Shown: positions 50,358 through 59,091 of the stretch, piece after piece
Layout: each line of letters starts with the position of its first letter
How positions within the stretch are numbered: position 1 is the stretch's first letter
DNA from: Streptomyces asoensis
GTDB taxonomy: Bacteria; Actinomycetota; Actinomycetes; Streptomycetales; Streptomycetaceae
Direction: 5' to 3'
Length of the DNA stretch: 64,000 nucleotides
Assembly (NCBI RefSeq): GCF_013085465.1
Contig: NZ_CP049838.1
Coordinates: forward strand, 7,068,001 to 7,132,000
The notes under the pieces: model-generated
The model's database searches: none
The model's input: only the letters and a program-made list of their open reading frames with translations
Told to the model about the DNA's origin: nothing
Position numbers and translations under genes: made by a program

Positions 50358-51259
50358 GCCGCGCTCCCGAAGATCCCGGCGTACAGGCGATCAAGTTGCG
50401 TCTCCTGCCGCTCCTCCTGCTGTCGGCGCTCCCGCATCGGCCGGTCCTCGACGTGCGCGCCGGCCACGCAGTGCGGGACGTCGCAGCCGGACGTCACAGT
50501 GCCCTCCGGATTCCGGCCGTGGTGCAGACGGAAAGCGACCTTGTACGCGGAGTACGTCGTGCCGCCGAACCACACCGACGGCGTGGTGTGCGACGTCGAC
50601 CCGATCCAACGGACGTGGCCACCGTCGATCGGTTCGGCGTGCTGGTTGAACGCCTCCTCCAGCGAGGTCAGCCGCCGCCGGGCGGGGCGGGGGATGGACG
50701 GGTCGCGCTGGGCCCGCTTGTCGAGGGCCTTGCACAGGCCGCAGTACGCCGTGCCGTCACTCTCGAACTTCGCGTGCACGGCGAGGTCGTGGCCGCTGAC
50801 GCACCTGGCCGGGACGTCGCCCAGGCCGCGCTCGGCGCGCACTCTCTGGCGGGCCTGCTGGCGTCCGGCCTCATCGTTGACGTGGTCGGGTGCGACGCAG
50901 TGCGGGTAGTCGCACTCGGCCTTGACGTAGCCCTGGGGCGGGCGGCCGTGCTTCTGCTCGAAGGCGATGCCGGCCGGGCTGTATCCGGCCTCCTTGTACC
51001 GCATGAGCGGGGTGCCGGTGGCCTTGGCGCGTTCGCCGGTCCATTCGAGGTGGCCGCCGTCGACGGGCCGGGTCTTGCTGGCCCACTTCTGTTCGAGGGT
51101 GAGGGGCTGGATGGCCACCTGGGGGAGGCCGAGGTGGGTGCGGAGGCGGGCGACGCGGACTTTGTCGCAGCGCAGTTCGCGGGAGATCCGCAGGTTGCTG
51201 TAGCCGTCGCGGAGCATGGCGATGATGTCCGTGTCTGTGGCGTTGCGTGGCGTGGGCAT
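50354..51259 (-). CDS. Twin HNH-like zinc protein with N-terminal HTH
   Basis: This 301-residue protein has an HTH start (TDTDIIAMLRDGYSNLRISREL) and then two similar modules, each ending in an HNH-type motif: CDYPHCVAPDHV near residue 128 and CDVPHCVAGAHV near residue 265. Between them lie further Cys pairs (CGLC). HNH phage proteins nick DNA in packaging, homing or recombination; two modules in one chain is unusual. Catalytic His and Asn appear present in the first copy only partly, so activity is uncertain. Confidence 0.7.
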   Translation of the reverse strand: MPTPRNATDTDIIAMLRDGYSNLRISRELRCDKVRVARLRTHLGLPQVAIQPLTLEQKWASKTRPVDGGHLEWTGERAKATGTPLMRYKEAGYSPAGIAFEQKHGRPPQGYVKAECDYPHCVAPDHVNDEAGRQQARQRVRAERGLGDVPARCVSGHDLAVHAKFESDGTAYCGLCKALDKRAQRDPSIPRPARRRLTSLEEAFNQHAEPIDGGHVRWIGSTSHTTPSVWFGGTTYSAYKVAFRLHHGRNPEGTVTSGCDVPHCVAGAHVEDRPMRERRQQEERQETQLDRLYAGIFGSAA

Positions 51260-51879
51260 CAGCGGGTCACCGCCGAGAGGTTGTGCCACTCCACGCCGCG
51301 CAGCGCCTGCTCCGCCCACTCCTGCGGCACCTCTGCCAGGACATGACCCAAGGAGTGAAGGCCGAGAGCGAGAAGCATGTACGCGTCGCTCTCGTCGTAG
51401 CGGTGCTTGCCCTCTGTCAGCAGCCCGTACCGCTCGTGCACGACGTCGCGGATCATGCCCTTGCCGACCTTGTACCGGTCCTTCTGCGGCACGGTGGTCG
51501 GGACGGGGCGGGTCTTGCCGGTGGCGTACACGTTGCGGGACTGGGGGTTGATGACGGCGTACGGAATGCCGCGCTTCCACAGGTCTTGGCGGATCATCCA
51601 GCGCATGGCGGCGAGGGCGTCGGCGCCGGTGTTGTTCTTGCTGAAGGCGGCGCCTTCGATGACGACGTAGTCGGCGTGGCGGTAGAAGGTGGCGCAGCCT
51701 TCGAGCTGCTGGGCGAACCGCTCGTGGAGGTTCTTGGCGGGGGCGTGGACGTGGTCGGTCCAGCCGACGCCGGCGGTGCCTGTGACGATGGTCGCGGCGT
51801 CGAGGGCGATGAGGAGGGGGCGGGGCCCGGCCGCCGCGGGTGCGGCCGGGATCTCGGTGGTGTCGAAGAGTGTGGTCAC
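51259..51879 (-). CDS. RuvC-like Holliday junction resolvase
   Basis: This 206-residue protein has the RNase H fold motifs of Ruv[20 protein letters not shown] with Asp27, YVVIEGAAF with an acidic Glu, a [11 protein letters not shown] helix, and [11 protein letters not shown] with a closing Asp. It would resolve branched DNA before packaging. It starts at GTG 51879 with GGAGG upstream. Confidence 0.82.
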   Translation of the reverse strand: MTTLFDTTEIPAAPAAAGPRPLLIALDAATIVTGTAGVGWTDHVHAPAKNLHERFAQQLEGCATFYRHADYVVIEGAAFSKNNTGADALAAMRWMIRQDLWKRGIPYAVINPQSRNVYATGKTRPVPTTVPQKDRYKVGKGMIRDVVHERYGLLTEGKHRYDESDAYMLLALGLHSLGHVLAEVPQEWAEQALRGVEWHNLSAVTR

Positions 51880-52013
51880 GGGGTGCCTCCCTGCGGGGTG
51901 TTGGCGCGGTGCCGGCCGGACGGGACCGGGGTGACCCACCAGCGGGCGAGGCCGGTGGCTCCGACGAGCGCGGCCATGACGGCGGCGGCGCCGAGGGTGA
52001 TCTCGTGGATCAC
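51876..52013 (-). CDS. Tiny membrane protein, 45 residues
   Basis: Reads [20 protein letters not shown], one hydrophobic segment, then a basic polar tail. It starts at GTG 52013 and overlaps both neighbours by 4 bases. Function unknown; reality is supported by the tight coupling. Confidence 0.55.
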   Translation of the reverse strand: MIHEITLGAAAVMAALVGATGLARWWVTPVPSGRHRANTPQGGTP

Positions 52014-52843
52014 AACTCCTCACCCGCCTCGCGCTGGGCGGGCACCGGGCGCAGCGGCCACTCGCCGGGGATCACGGCCTCCGGGTCGTACTTCTCCTTG
52101 GCCTTCGCCTCGTTGCGCAGCCAGGCCTGGTACCGGACGGCGTCCTCCCAGTACCACTGGACCTGCCGCGCGTGGAGCTCCTCGACCGTGAGGTCCCGCA
52201 GCGAGTTGAAGCGGTTCGTGCGCAGCGCCTGCACCCACGCGGGGCGCTCCCGGTACGGGGTGTGCGCGATGACGCCCATCTGGTACGCGGCCCGCGCTGA
52301 CATGAACGCGTCGTACTCGGCGCCGTGCGCCTGCTCCTCGTCCCAGGGCAGTCCGTACGTCTCCGCGGTGGTCCGCATCTGGTACGGGCCCTGCGTCTCC
52401 GAGACGCGCTTGCGGAACGGGGCGACCTGCCGGTCGAGGACCATCGTGTCGATCACCCGCAGCGGCTCGCGGACGATGCCTTCGAGGCTGTCACCGAGGT
52501 GGCGGCGGCACTCGCGGTCGAGGAGGTTGAGGTCGTAGCCGCCCAGGTTGTGGCCAACCAGCGGGATGCCGGCGGCGACGACTTCGGCGATGGCCTTCGC
52601 GATCTCGCCGACGCCCTGCTCTGCGGGCTGGCCGTGTTCGGCGGCGTACTCGTCGGTGATCTTGTGGACTGCGATGGCGCCGGGCTCCATCGGGATACCG
52701 GGGTTGAGGAGCCAGGTGCGGATGTCGGGGGTGCGGCCGAGGCCGCCGAGGATGAGGGCGCAGGTGACGATGCGGGCGGTGTCGGCGTCTTTGTCGCTGG
52801 CCTCGAAGTCGAGGGCGGCCATGTGCTCGAGGTGCCAGCTCAC
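52010..52843 (-). CDS. DEDD-type 3'-5' exonuclease
   Basis: This 277-residue protein has Exo [11 protein letters not shown], Exo [19 protein letters not shown] and Exo [19 protein letters not shown], the DnaQ-like pattern. A C-terminal helical extension ([22 protein letters not shown]) is unique to the phage version. It may proofread or process recombination intermediates with Erf. GTG 52843 overlaps the erf stop by 4 bases. Confidence 0.85.
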   Translation of the reverse strand: MSWHLEHMAALDFEASDKDADTARIVTCALILGGLGRTPDIRTWLLNPGIPMEPGAIAVHKITDEYAAEHGQPAEQGVGEIAKAIAEVVAAGIPLVGHNLGGYDLNLLDRECRRHLGDSLEGIVREPLRVIDTMVLDRQVAPFRKRVSETQGPYQMRTTAETYGLPWDEEQAHGAEYDAFMSARAAYQMGVIAHTPYRERPAWVQALRTNRFNSLRDLTVEELHARQVQWYWEDAVRYQAWLRNEAKAKEKYDPEAVIPGEWPLRPVPAQREAGEEL

Positions 52844-53622
52844 GCGCCACCCCCGACGCGCTCCTTGTAGATGCGCGGGCCGAGACTGTCGAGCGTCTCC
52901 ATGTCGCCGTTCTCGTTGGCGACCTGCGCGTTCAGCATCCGCAGGTTCGAGACCTCGTAGCCGATCTGCTGGATCCGCGCAGCCGACGTCTTCGGGTCGA
53001 GGATCTCGTCGCGGTACGACTCCGCCGACCGGGCCGGCGCCTCGATCCCGCGCTCGATCCGGTCCAGGTCCGGTTCCGTGTCGTGCGTCGGCGTCAGGCC
53101 GAAGCCCAGCAGCAGCGTTCGCAGCGCGACGGACTGCGCTTTCGTCGTGGCTTTGTCCGCGGTGTCCAGGGCCTCGCCCATGGTCTGGAGGGTGAAGCTG
53201 TCCCCCATCGGGCCCATGACGGTCCAGGTCACGACGACGGAGCACTCACGCATCGTGCCGCCGGACTTGGTGTTCTTGGTGCTGTATGTGGCTTCGACCT
53301 TGGAGGACATGACGTGCACGCCGTGCTTCAGCGTGACCGGGCCAAAAACGTTGACGACGGTGTCGACGCCACGGAAGTTGAAGCGGGTGCCGGACTGGTT
53401 GTACAACTCGCCCTTGCCGATGGCGCGGATGTCGCGGCGGACGCGGAGCCAGGCGACGCCGACGGGCACCATGTCCGGGTCTTCGGTGCCGGGCTCGTAG
53501 TCGGCCATCGGGTCCGGCGCCGGGAACTGGTCCACGTACCCGTCCGGGAGCTGCAAGTCGTCCTGCTGCTCAGCGGGCTGGGTGCGGCCTGCGGCCGAGG
53601 CTGCGTTCTCTCGCAGTCCCAT
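52840..53622 (-). CDS. erf: Erf-family single-strand annealing protein
   Basis: This 260-residue protein has YNQSGTRFNFRGVDTVVNVF, then SKVEATYSTKNTKSGG and the helix ALDTADKATTKAQSVALRTLL, all typical of ERF recombinases. It anneals ssDNA after resection by the YqaJ exonuclease encoded next door. The Asp/Glu-rich N-terminal 50 residues are disordered. Confidence 0.88.
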   Translation of the reverse strand: MGLRENAASAAGRTQPAEQQDDLQLPDGYVDQFPAPDPMADYEPGTEDPDMVPVGVAWLRVRRDIRAIGKGELYNQSGTRFNFRGVDTVVNVFGPVTLKHGVHVMSSKVEATYSTKNTKSGGTMRECSVVVTWTVMGPMGDSFTLQTMGEALDTADKATTKAQSVALRTLLLGFGLTPTHDTEPDLDRIERGIEAPARSAESYRDEILDPKTSAARIQQIGYEVSNLRMLNAQVANENGDMETLDSLGPRIYKERVGGGA

Positions 53623-53623
53623 G

Positions 53624-54661
53624 TCAGATCTCCCCCTTGTACTGCTTGGCGATGTCGATGCGTTCGGTCGGGTTCGGGGCCACGCACGCGGCGTAGGCGT
53701 CCGGGAACCGCTCGGCCATCAGCTCGAGGTCGACCTTCGGTGCGGCCTGGCTGGGCTCCAGGGAGTAGGCGCGCTCGCCGCCGATCAGCGCGGACTGCGC
53801 GTCGCCGAGGGCGGCGATCATGCGGGCCTTTGCTGCGGCCTTCGCCTTCTTCGCCTTGGCTTCGGCGCGCTGGTGGGTGCCGTAGTCGAGGAGCGCGTCG
53901 AGGGCGTCGTCGTGGCGGTCGATGTCGACTGCGCCGGAGCGGGTGGGGTGAAGGCGGCGGAACATCTTGGCGACCGCTTCGCCGTCCCCCGACGGGGCGG
54001 GCGGGACCTCGGCTTGCACGTGCTCGGTCCAGAACTTGTCGACCGCGGTGGTGATGTCGGCCATCACGTCGGTGTACTGGTCGGCGCGGATGACGCCCTG
54101 GTGGTACTCGTTGCCGCCGATGAGGACGGCGTAGTGCATGTGCTCGTAGCCGTTGACGATGATCTGCCACAGCACCTGGGCGGTGACGTCGTCGGGTGCT
54201 CCGGCGTGCCACTGCGCGGCCTTGAACGCGGACCGGGTCTTCACTTCGAGGGCACAGGGTGCCTGCTCGTCCTCGGACAGGGGGCACTCGGTGACGCGCC
54301 GGTCGAGGGTGGTCATCCAGTGCGGGTGGGTGTCGTGGGCGACGAGGCCGACGCGGCGGATGACGGAGCGGGACTGCATGGCCCAGCGGCGGGCGACGTT
54401 CTCTTCGTTGGCGGTGCCCCAGTAGGCGGCTTCGCCTGCGTCGTCGACGTCGAAGCCGAGCTTGTCGTAGTAGACCTTGATTGGGGGCTTCTGCTCGATG
54501 AGGCCGAGGATGCCGGGGACGTCGCTGGAGCCGATGCCGGAGCGGCGGGCGGTGAGCCAGTCGGCGCGGTCGGCGGTGGCGGGGAGGATGAGGCGGCCGG
54601 TCGGTGTTACCCGGCGGCCGGCGGCCGGGGCCGAGGCCCCGACCGGCGCGGACGTTGTCAT
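53624..54661 (-). CDS. YqaJ-family viral recombinase exonuclease
   Basis: This 345-residue protein has RSGIGSSDVPGILGL, YWGTANEENVARRW, CALEVKTRSAFKAAQW (catalytic Glu and Lys) and AQVLWQIIVNGYEHMHYAVLIGG, the full YqaJ/lambda-exo set. It degrades one DNA strand to feed the Erf annealase. A Lys/Ala-rich helix near 280-310 follows the core. Confidence 0.92.
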   Translation of the reverse strand: MTTSAPVGASAPAAGRRVTPTGRLILPATADRADWLTARRSGIGSSDVPGILGLIEQKPPIKVYYDKLGFDVDDAGEAAYWGTANEENVARRWAMQSRSVIRRVGLVAHDTHPHWMTTLDRRVTECPLSEDEQAPCALEVKTRSAFKAAQWHAGAPDDVTAQVLWQIIVNGYEHMHYAVLIGGNEYHQGVIRADQYTDVMADITTAVDKFWTEHVQAEVPPAPSGDGEAVAKMFRRLHPTRSGAVDIDRHDDALDALLDYGTHQRAEAKAKKAKAAAKARMIAALGDAQSALIGGERAYSLEPSQAAPKVDLELMAERFPDAYAACVAPNPTERIDIAKQYKGEI

Positions 54662-54885
54662 CGGGCGTCGCCTCCGCTCGGCGCTGAGAGTGCGGCCACG
54701 GCGGCAGCCCAGGTCGAGTCACCGTCGTCGCCGGTGGCGGCACCCCACACGGCGTCTCCGTATGCGGCCTGGTGGCGGGCGGCGATCTCGCGGGCCGCGT
54801 CGGCGCCGCAGCGGATTTCACCGCGGTCGATCTGGCCGAGGACGCGGTCTGTGTCGGCGCTCGGGGTGATGGTCGGGAAGCTCAC
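54658..54885 (-). CDS. Small protein, 75 residues
   Basis: Reads VSFPTITPSADTDRVLGQID, GEIRCGADAAREIAARHQ, then an acidic-to-neutral tail. Coupled upstream and downstream by 4-base overlaps. Function unknown. Confidence 0.55.
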   Translation of the reverse strand: MSFPTITPSADTDRVLGQIDRGEIRCGADAAREIAARHQAAYGDAVWGAATGDDGDSTWAAAVAALSAPSGGDAR

Positions 54886-55115
54886 GGGCGGGCCTCTCTG
54901 GTCGTGGTAGGGAAGTAGGTGCGGCGACCGGAGGCGTCCTGCGGGGCGAGGAACCCGCGGGCGGCCAGCGCCCGCAGGTCCTTGCGCGCGGTGTTCCGCC
55001 CGGCCGTCGGCCACGGGGAGGCAGCGAGAAGCCACTCGGCCCGGGCGGTGGTGACCGGCTGCCCGTCGGCCTGTATGGCGGCGAGGAGGTAGGTGCGGCG
55101 GGAGACGTCAGCCAC
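54882..55115 (-). CDS. Winged-helix-like small protein, 77 residues
   Basis: VSRRTYLLAAIQADGQPVTTARAEWL followed by ARKDLRALAARGFLA and a RTYFPTT strand pair fits a DNA-binding winged helix of the kind found in many Streptomyces mobile elements. It may regulate the early operon. GTG 55115 start. Confidence 0.65.
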   Translation of the reverse strand: MADVSRRTYLLAAIQADGQPVTTARAEWLLAASPWPTAGRNTARKDLRALAARGFLAPQDASGRRTYFPTTTREARP

Positions 55116-55569
55116 GGGCCACCTCGCTGGTGACGTCGACCCACGCGCTGTACTCCCAGTCGAAGACCGTGAGCGACTCGGCTTTCCACCGGTCGGTTCG
55201 GCCGTCGCATGCCCAGCCGACGGCGTGGATTGATCCGCTGACGGGGTGGGTGTCGAAGCCGACGACGCGGAACAGCCAGCCGTTGGAGCTGTAGGTGCGG
55301 CCGGGCTGGAAGAAGTCGGGGCCGCCGTGCTGCGCGGGCCGGTCGGCGGCGCGGTCGAGGAGGACGGCGCCCGCGATCAGGCCGCTGTTGTGGGCGGTGC
55401 GTCCGGTTCTCGCGTCGGACTGGCGGCGGAGGAGCGCGGCACCCTCAGCGAGGACCTCGGCGCGGTGAGCGGTGACGAGGGTCTCGGCGCGGTCGACGTC
55501 GTGCAGGGTGGCGATCCCGCCGTGGCTGTCCTCGGACAGGGCGGCGATGATCTGACGGCGGGCGCTCAC
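55108..55569 (-). CDS. Unknown protein, 153 residues
   Basis: An N-terminal helical part (RQIIAALSEDSHGGIATLHD) and a C-terminal beta domain with PGRTYSSNGWLFRVVGFDTHP and SLTVFDWEYSAWVDV. The latter resembles a small domain common in Streptomyces phage accessory proteins. Function unknown. Confidence 0.55.
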   Translation of the reverse strand: MSARRQIIAALSEDSHGGIATLHDVDRAETLVTAHRAEVLAEGAALLRRQSDARTGRTAHNSGLIAGAVLLDRAADRPAQHGGPDFFQPGRTYSSNGWLFRVVGFDTHPVSGSIHAVGWACDGRTDRWKAESLTVFDWEYSAWVDVTSEVARG

Positions 55570-56012
55570 GCGGACCGCCGATCCTGCTGAGTCGGCAGCG
55601 GGTTGGCCTTCAGGTGGCGGCGGGTCGCGGCGTGCGTCGGGTGCTTGATCAGCGACGCACCCCGCATCACCACCGCCGCCGTCTTCGCCGACAGATCCGC
55701 CAACGGCTTCGCCAACTTCGCCATCCGGGCCGCCACCCGCATCGCCTGCGGCCCCGTCAGCGCGACCTTCGTCGACATCCGCTCGACGAGCCGGGCCTGA
55801 AGCGTCTCGAACGCCAGCTTCTGGGCGTTCCGCTCGTCGGCGTCGCGAGGGGTCTCCTCGCAGACCATCGCGGTGAACTCCTCGAAGAACTCGCCGGACA
55901 GGAGGTCGAGGAGTTCGCCGACGTTGGCGTGGACGAGGGGCTCGACGTCGGCGGTGACCATGAGGGGGGTGGCCTCGATGTACATGGGGCCACGCACGGA
56001 GTTGTCGGTCAT
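55566..56012 (-). CDS. Unknown protein, 148 residues
   Basis: Helical, with GELLDLLSGEFFEEFTAMV, LAFETLQARLVERMSTKVA and a basic C-terminus (SLIKHPTHAATRRHLKAN). ATG 56012. No family recognised. Confidence 0.55.
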   Translation of the reverse strand: MTDNSVRGPMYIEATPLMVTADVEPLVHANVGELLDLLSGEFFEEFTAMVCEETPRDADERNAQKLAFETLQARLVERMSTKVALTGPQAMRVAARMAKLAKPLADLSAKTAAVVMRGASLIKHPTHAATRRHLKANPLPTQQDRRSA

Positions 56013-56329
56013 CGGAGTGCGCCCTTCGGGGAGGTGAGCAGGAGGATGGCGAGGGCGGCCGCGTCCCGGAGAGCCTCACGAGACGGGCGGCAGGCCTGGC
56101 GGGCGGAGTGCTTGGCGTTGTCCCACTCGCGCAGCAGCGGGTACACGGCGTCCGACCGGACGACGTCCCACACCACGGGCTTCACCGCTTCGAGCGGGCG
56201 GGGCCACGCCCACACCTCCGCCCCGACGAGCAGGAAGTACGGGACGCTGCACGCCGCGAACAGGCCGCAGGTTCCGCTCACGGCGCTGGCCGGGGTCAGA
56301 TCGGCGAACAGGAAGACCAGGACGTTCAC
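56009..56329 (-). CDS. Membrane protein, 106 residues
   Basis: Hydrophobic N-terminus with two short segments (VNVLVFLFADLTPASAV; LFAACSVPYFLLVGAEVW), then a basic region with helix-forming SREALRDAAALAILLL. GTG start overlaps the previous stop. Function unknown. Confidence 0.5.
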   Translation of the reverse strand: MNVLVFLFADLTPASAVSGTCGLFAACSVPYFLLVGAEVWAWPRPLEAVKPVVWDVVRSDAVYPLLREWDNAKHSARQACRPSREALRDAAALAILLLTSPKGALR

Positions 56330-56691
56330 CGCGGGCCACCCGTCTCGGGCAGGTCGTGACCCACCAGGTACGAGTGGTGCACAAACACCTCGTGCTCACC
56401 CGCAGGCGACGGCGCGAGGATCCGCGACAACTTCTCCGCCGACCGGTCGGGGTCCGGCGTCTTCCGGGCCCGGAGTTCCCGAACCACGTCGTCGAGCGCC
56501 TCGTTCGTGGTGTGCCGCTCCGCCCGCAGCGCGGCCACCTCTGCCCGCAGCTTCTCCAGCTCGGCCGCCGTCTCCGGCGACATCAGCATCTGAGCCGACT
56601 CCAGCGCCAACGCGATACCCGCCGCCGTCCGGTTCTGCGTCAGCGCCGCCAGGATCACACCCGCCGCCGAGTTCACTCGCTTCGTGTTCAC
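56326..56691 (-). CDS. Coiled-coil protein, 121 residues
   Basis: The centre contains a leucine-zipper-like coil (AAELEKLRAEVAALRAERHT) and the end reads HEVFVHHSYLVGHDLPE. GTG start, 4-base overlaps on both sides. Function unknown. Confidence 0.55.
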   Translation of the reverse strand: MNTKRVNSAAGVILAALTQNRTAAGIALALESAQMLMSPETAAELEKLRAEVAALRAERHTTNEALDDVVRELRARKTPDPDRSAEKLSRILAPSPAGEHEVFVHHSYLVGHDLPETGGPR

Positions 56692-57161
56692 GCGGCACCG
56701 CCCTCGGCCAGCGCCGGGATCCCACGCTCCGCACGGAACTCAGCGATCGCCGCCTCGCAGCAGACCGGCTCGCCCTCGACGGAGTGCTCGTCCTGGACCA
56801 TGCGCTCGTCGAACGCGTCGTCAGCGGTCAGTACCTCCCAGCCGAGGTCACAGTGCGAGCAGACATGCGTCTCCTTGCAGGTGACCCGGCCGGCCTTCAC
56901 ATGCGGCCGCTTCAGCAGCTCCGCGAGCAGCTCCTCGCAGCGCCTGCGGTAGTCACCGTCGATGTCCCGGCTGGCCAGGCGGTCGCTCACGTACACCCCG
57001 CCCAGGTCACCGAGCGGACGCGGTGCGATCTCGATGTCGAAGGGGAGCCCGGCGAGTTCGCCGTCCAGTCCCTCGAAGCCGAGGGCGCTGATCGGGATGT
57101 GGGTGGCCTGGGGCGCGATGGTCACGATCACGCGCCAGTCGTCGCGGTAGGTCTTCTTCAC
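56688..57161 (-). CDS. Cys-rich unknown protein, 157 residues
   Basis: The N-terminal half has strands WRVIVTIAPQATHIPIS and LPFDIEIAPRPL. The C-terminal half has CKETHVCSHCDLGWEVLT and VCCEAAIAEF, suggesting a zinc-binding ribbon. GTG 57161 overlaps the upstream stop by 4 bases. Confidence 0.6.
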   Translation of the reverse strand: MKKTYRDDWRVIVTIAPQATHIPISALGFEGLDGELAGLPFDIEIAPRPLGDLGGVYVSDRLASRDIDGDYRRRCEELLAELLKRPHVKAGRVTCKETHVCSHCDLGWEVLTADDAFDERMVQDEHSVEGEPVCCEAAIAEFRAERGIPALAEGGAA

Positions 57162-57376
57162 GCCGCACCGCCCAGCAGCGGCAGCTCCGTACCGAAGATG
57201 GCCTCAAGTTCCATCCGCGTCGACATCACCAGACGCGGGCACTTCTCCGGGTCGACGCCGTCGATCACGTACAGCGCCGCACCGTTCCGCGTGTGCTCGG
57301 TGGCGCGCCAGATCTTGCCGTTCGGGGCGACCAGGTCGCCGGTCGTGTTCTCGGGGCCGCTAATCTGAGTGGTCAC
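57158..57376 (-). CDS. Small protein, first of the coupled early chain
   Basis: This 72-residue protein (VTTQISGPENTTGDLVAPNG, then MELEAIFGTELPLL) begins the run of overlapping early genes. GTG 57376 is preceded by AAAGAGGT. Beta-rich; no family recognised. Confidence 0.55.
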   Translation of the reverse strand: MTTQISGPENTTGDLVAPNGKIWRATEHTRNGAALYVIDGVDPEKCPRLVMSTRMELEAIFGTELPLLGGAA

Positions 57377-57463
57377 GGTGACCTCTTTCTGTGATGAGGG
57401 GTTGCCGAAGTCGGGGGCTGCTCAGGCCGGCAAGCTGCGAGCGGCCCTTCGGCGTGTGTGGGA

Positions 57464-57652
57464 TCAGGCGGCGTCGGCCGTAAGCGCCGCGACCGGGCGT
57501 GACTTGGGGGCCGAGGCGAACACCGCGCGGACCTGCTCGCGGAGTTCGGGCCGCATTGGCGGCGCCGCGTCGACACTGCGGCGGGCCGCTTCGATGACGG
57601 CCGGGCCGAGAAGGCGCTCAGCCTCCGCGAGGGAGAACCGGGGCGCGATCAT
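57464..57652 (-). CDS. Small protein coupled to the Cro-like gene
   Basis: This 62-residue protein (MIAPRFSLAEAERLLGPAVI, then REQVRAVFASAPK) is helical. Its ATG overlaps the stop of the XRE gene by 4 bases, so the pair is expressed together from the leftward early promoter. It may be an antirepressor or partner. Confidence 0.6.
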   Translation of the reverse strand: MIAPRFSLAEAERLLGPAVIEAARRSVDAAPPMRPELREQVRAVFASAPKSRPVAALTADAA

Positions 57653-57942
57653 GCTGGTACCGCGGCCAAGCACGGGGGCTCGGTGGGGGCTTCGACGGTG
57701 CGGCCGGTGTGCTCCCACAGGACGAGGAGGTCTACTCCAAGCCGTTTGGCAATTGCCAGGGCTTCGTCGTGGGTGGCGGTGCTGCGTTCACCGGAGCGCA
57801 GGTGGCCGATCTTGCTGGGGTGGCATCCGGCCGCGTCGGCGAGTTCGCGGACGCTGACTTCGCGGCCGTTGCCCGTGCGCTTCATGAGCCGGACCAGGAG
57901 GTCAGGGTCGACGAGCACCATGGGGTTGTGCTGGGGTCGCAT
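57649..57942 (-). CDS. Cro-like XRE regulator, leftward early gene
   Basis: This 97-residue protein has an XRE HTH (VSVRELADAAGCHPSKIGHLRSG then DEALAIAKRLGVDLLVL). GGAGGTG precedes the ATG at 57942. It is divergent from the larger XRE protein at 58198 across the CGTAGACA operators, so it fits the Cro-like arm of the lytic/lysogenic switch. Host-plasmid type BldC/AlpA excisionase-like role is less likely. Confidence 0.78.
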   Translation of the reverse strand: MRPQHNPMVLVDPDLLVRLMKRTGNGREVSVRELADAAGCHPSKIGHLRSGERSTATHDEALAIAKRLGVDLLVLWEHTGRTVEAPTEPPCLAAVPA

Positions 57943-57950
57943 GTTCACCT

Positions 57951-58165
57951 CCGTAGACAGAGTGTGCGTTTGCGTGAACAAGGACGACAGTACACGTCCG
58001 TAGACAAGCTGTCTACGCAAACGCACAGCGCGTCAAAATCCGGTCATCAGCCCTGGAGGGGATGGCGCTCACAGTGTCTTTGCGTAGACACTTTGTGCCG
58101 GGGGGTGAATGGTTGTGCCCACTGACCTGGTATTTACTCAGTGATCAACACGATTACCGTAGACA
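57951..58165. promoter_or_regulatory. Immunity operator region with five CGTAGACA sites
   Basis: The 8-mer CGTAGACA occurs at 57952-57959, 57999-58006, inverted at 58010-58017, at 58083-58090 and at 58158-58165. Two form the dyad GTAGACA-N3-TGTCTAC (58000-58016), and AGTGTCT-N6-AGACACT (58073-58092) is a further dyad. GTGCGTTTGCGT (57964-57975) is repeated inverted at 58014-58025. The sites lie between the two divergent XRE genes and are the probable repressor and Cro operators. Confidence 0.82.
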
Positions 58166-58197
58166 TCAAACGTCACGTAGGGGATCGAGAGGGCACA

Positions 58198-58641
58198 ATG
58201 CATGCCATGACCGAGCAGCGGTTCGACTTCAGGGATCTCCTCCGGCGGCGCCGGGCGGAACTCGGCCTCAGCCTGCGTGACATGGAGGACCGCTCCATCG
58301 ACCCGGCGAGCGGCGCCCAGGCCAAGTTCGGATGGCTCTCCAAAGTCGAGAACGGCAAGCCGACCGACCCCCCGAAGGAAGACGTACTCCTCGCGATCTC
58401 CATCGGGTACGGGCTCCCCGAGACAGTGGTCAAGGCTGCGGCGGCGAAGCAGTTCATGGGATTCGATCCGGCCTCCGATCCCACCGTGATGTGGAGCGGC
58501 GACCTCACGACGCGAGTCATCGTGGCGCACGCGGAGGGGCTGTCCGAGGAGGAGCGCCGGCAGTTGGCCGATATCGCGGAGACCTTTGCCCGGAGGAAGA
58601 CGCAGCGTAGCGGCTCCGCAGAGGGCAAGTCGGACGAATAG
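58198..58641 (+). CDS. XRE-family prophage repressor
   Basis: This 147-residue protein has an N-terminal HTH (FRDLLRRRRAELGLSLRDM, FGWLSKVENGKPT) and a C-terminal part of about 70 residues (EERRQLADIAETFARRK) for oligomerisation. It reads away from the leftward early genes, so it is the best candidate for the immunity repressor. ATG 58198 lies 4 bases after GAGAGGG; ATG 58207 is the alternative. No peptidase domain is present. Confidence 0.78.
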   Translation: MHAMTEQRFDFRDLLRRRRAELGLSLRDMEDRSIDPASGAQAKFGWLSKVENGKPTDPPKEDVLLAISIGYGLPETVVKAAAAKQFMGFDPASDPTVMWSGDLTTRVIVAHAEGLSEEERRQLADIAETFARRKTQRSGSAEGKSDE

Positions 58642-58798
58642 TACGACTTTCCATTACTCAGTGATTCGCACTGGTCACACCCTGATCGGTATGGCAGTGT
58701 CTGTGATCCGCCTGGGGGGCGCAAACAGATCACTCCACATGTGCGCTCGAACGTCAGAGCGAGAGCGCGCGTGAGGCTGTACCTGGGGAGGCAGTGCG

Positions 58799-59086
58799 AT
58801 GGCGGACGAGGAGTACGAGGGGAACGAAGAGCCGCGCGAAGACCCGTCCGGCGAGGACGCGCCCCAGCCGGAACCTGACGCGCCTCGGGCGGTCTTCCGG
58901 ATGGAGCTGGTCGACAGCCTCCCCGGAGACCGCGCCGTAGTAGGGGTAGAGCAGGAGGGCGAGTTCATGTGGCTCGCCTCCAAGAAGCATGTGACCCAGC
59001 AGGCGGTCGAGGAGTTCACCGATCAGCTGACGCGGATCGTGAGCGAGGGCTGGTGGGTGCAGAACTGGCCCGGAGCCCGCGGCTGA
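58799..59086 (+). CDS. Small acidic lysogeny-region protein
   Basis: This 95-residue protein has a disordered acidic N-terminus (EEPREDPSGEDAPQPEPD) and a compact C-terminal domain (VFRMELVDSLPGDRAVVGVE; HVTQQAVEEFTDQLTRIV). GGGGAGG precedes the ATG. Co-directional with the repressor and last before attR, so probably expressed in the lysogen. Function unknown; an immunity or ATPase-inhibitor type role cannot be told. Confidence 0.6.
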   Translation: MADEEYEGNEEPREDPSGEDAPQPEPDAPRAVFRMELVDSLPGDRAVVGVEQEGEFMWLASKKHVTQQAVEEFTDQLTRIVSEGWWVQNWPGARG

Positions 59087-59091
59087 CGCAG

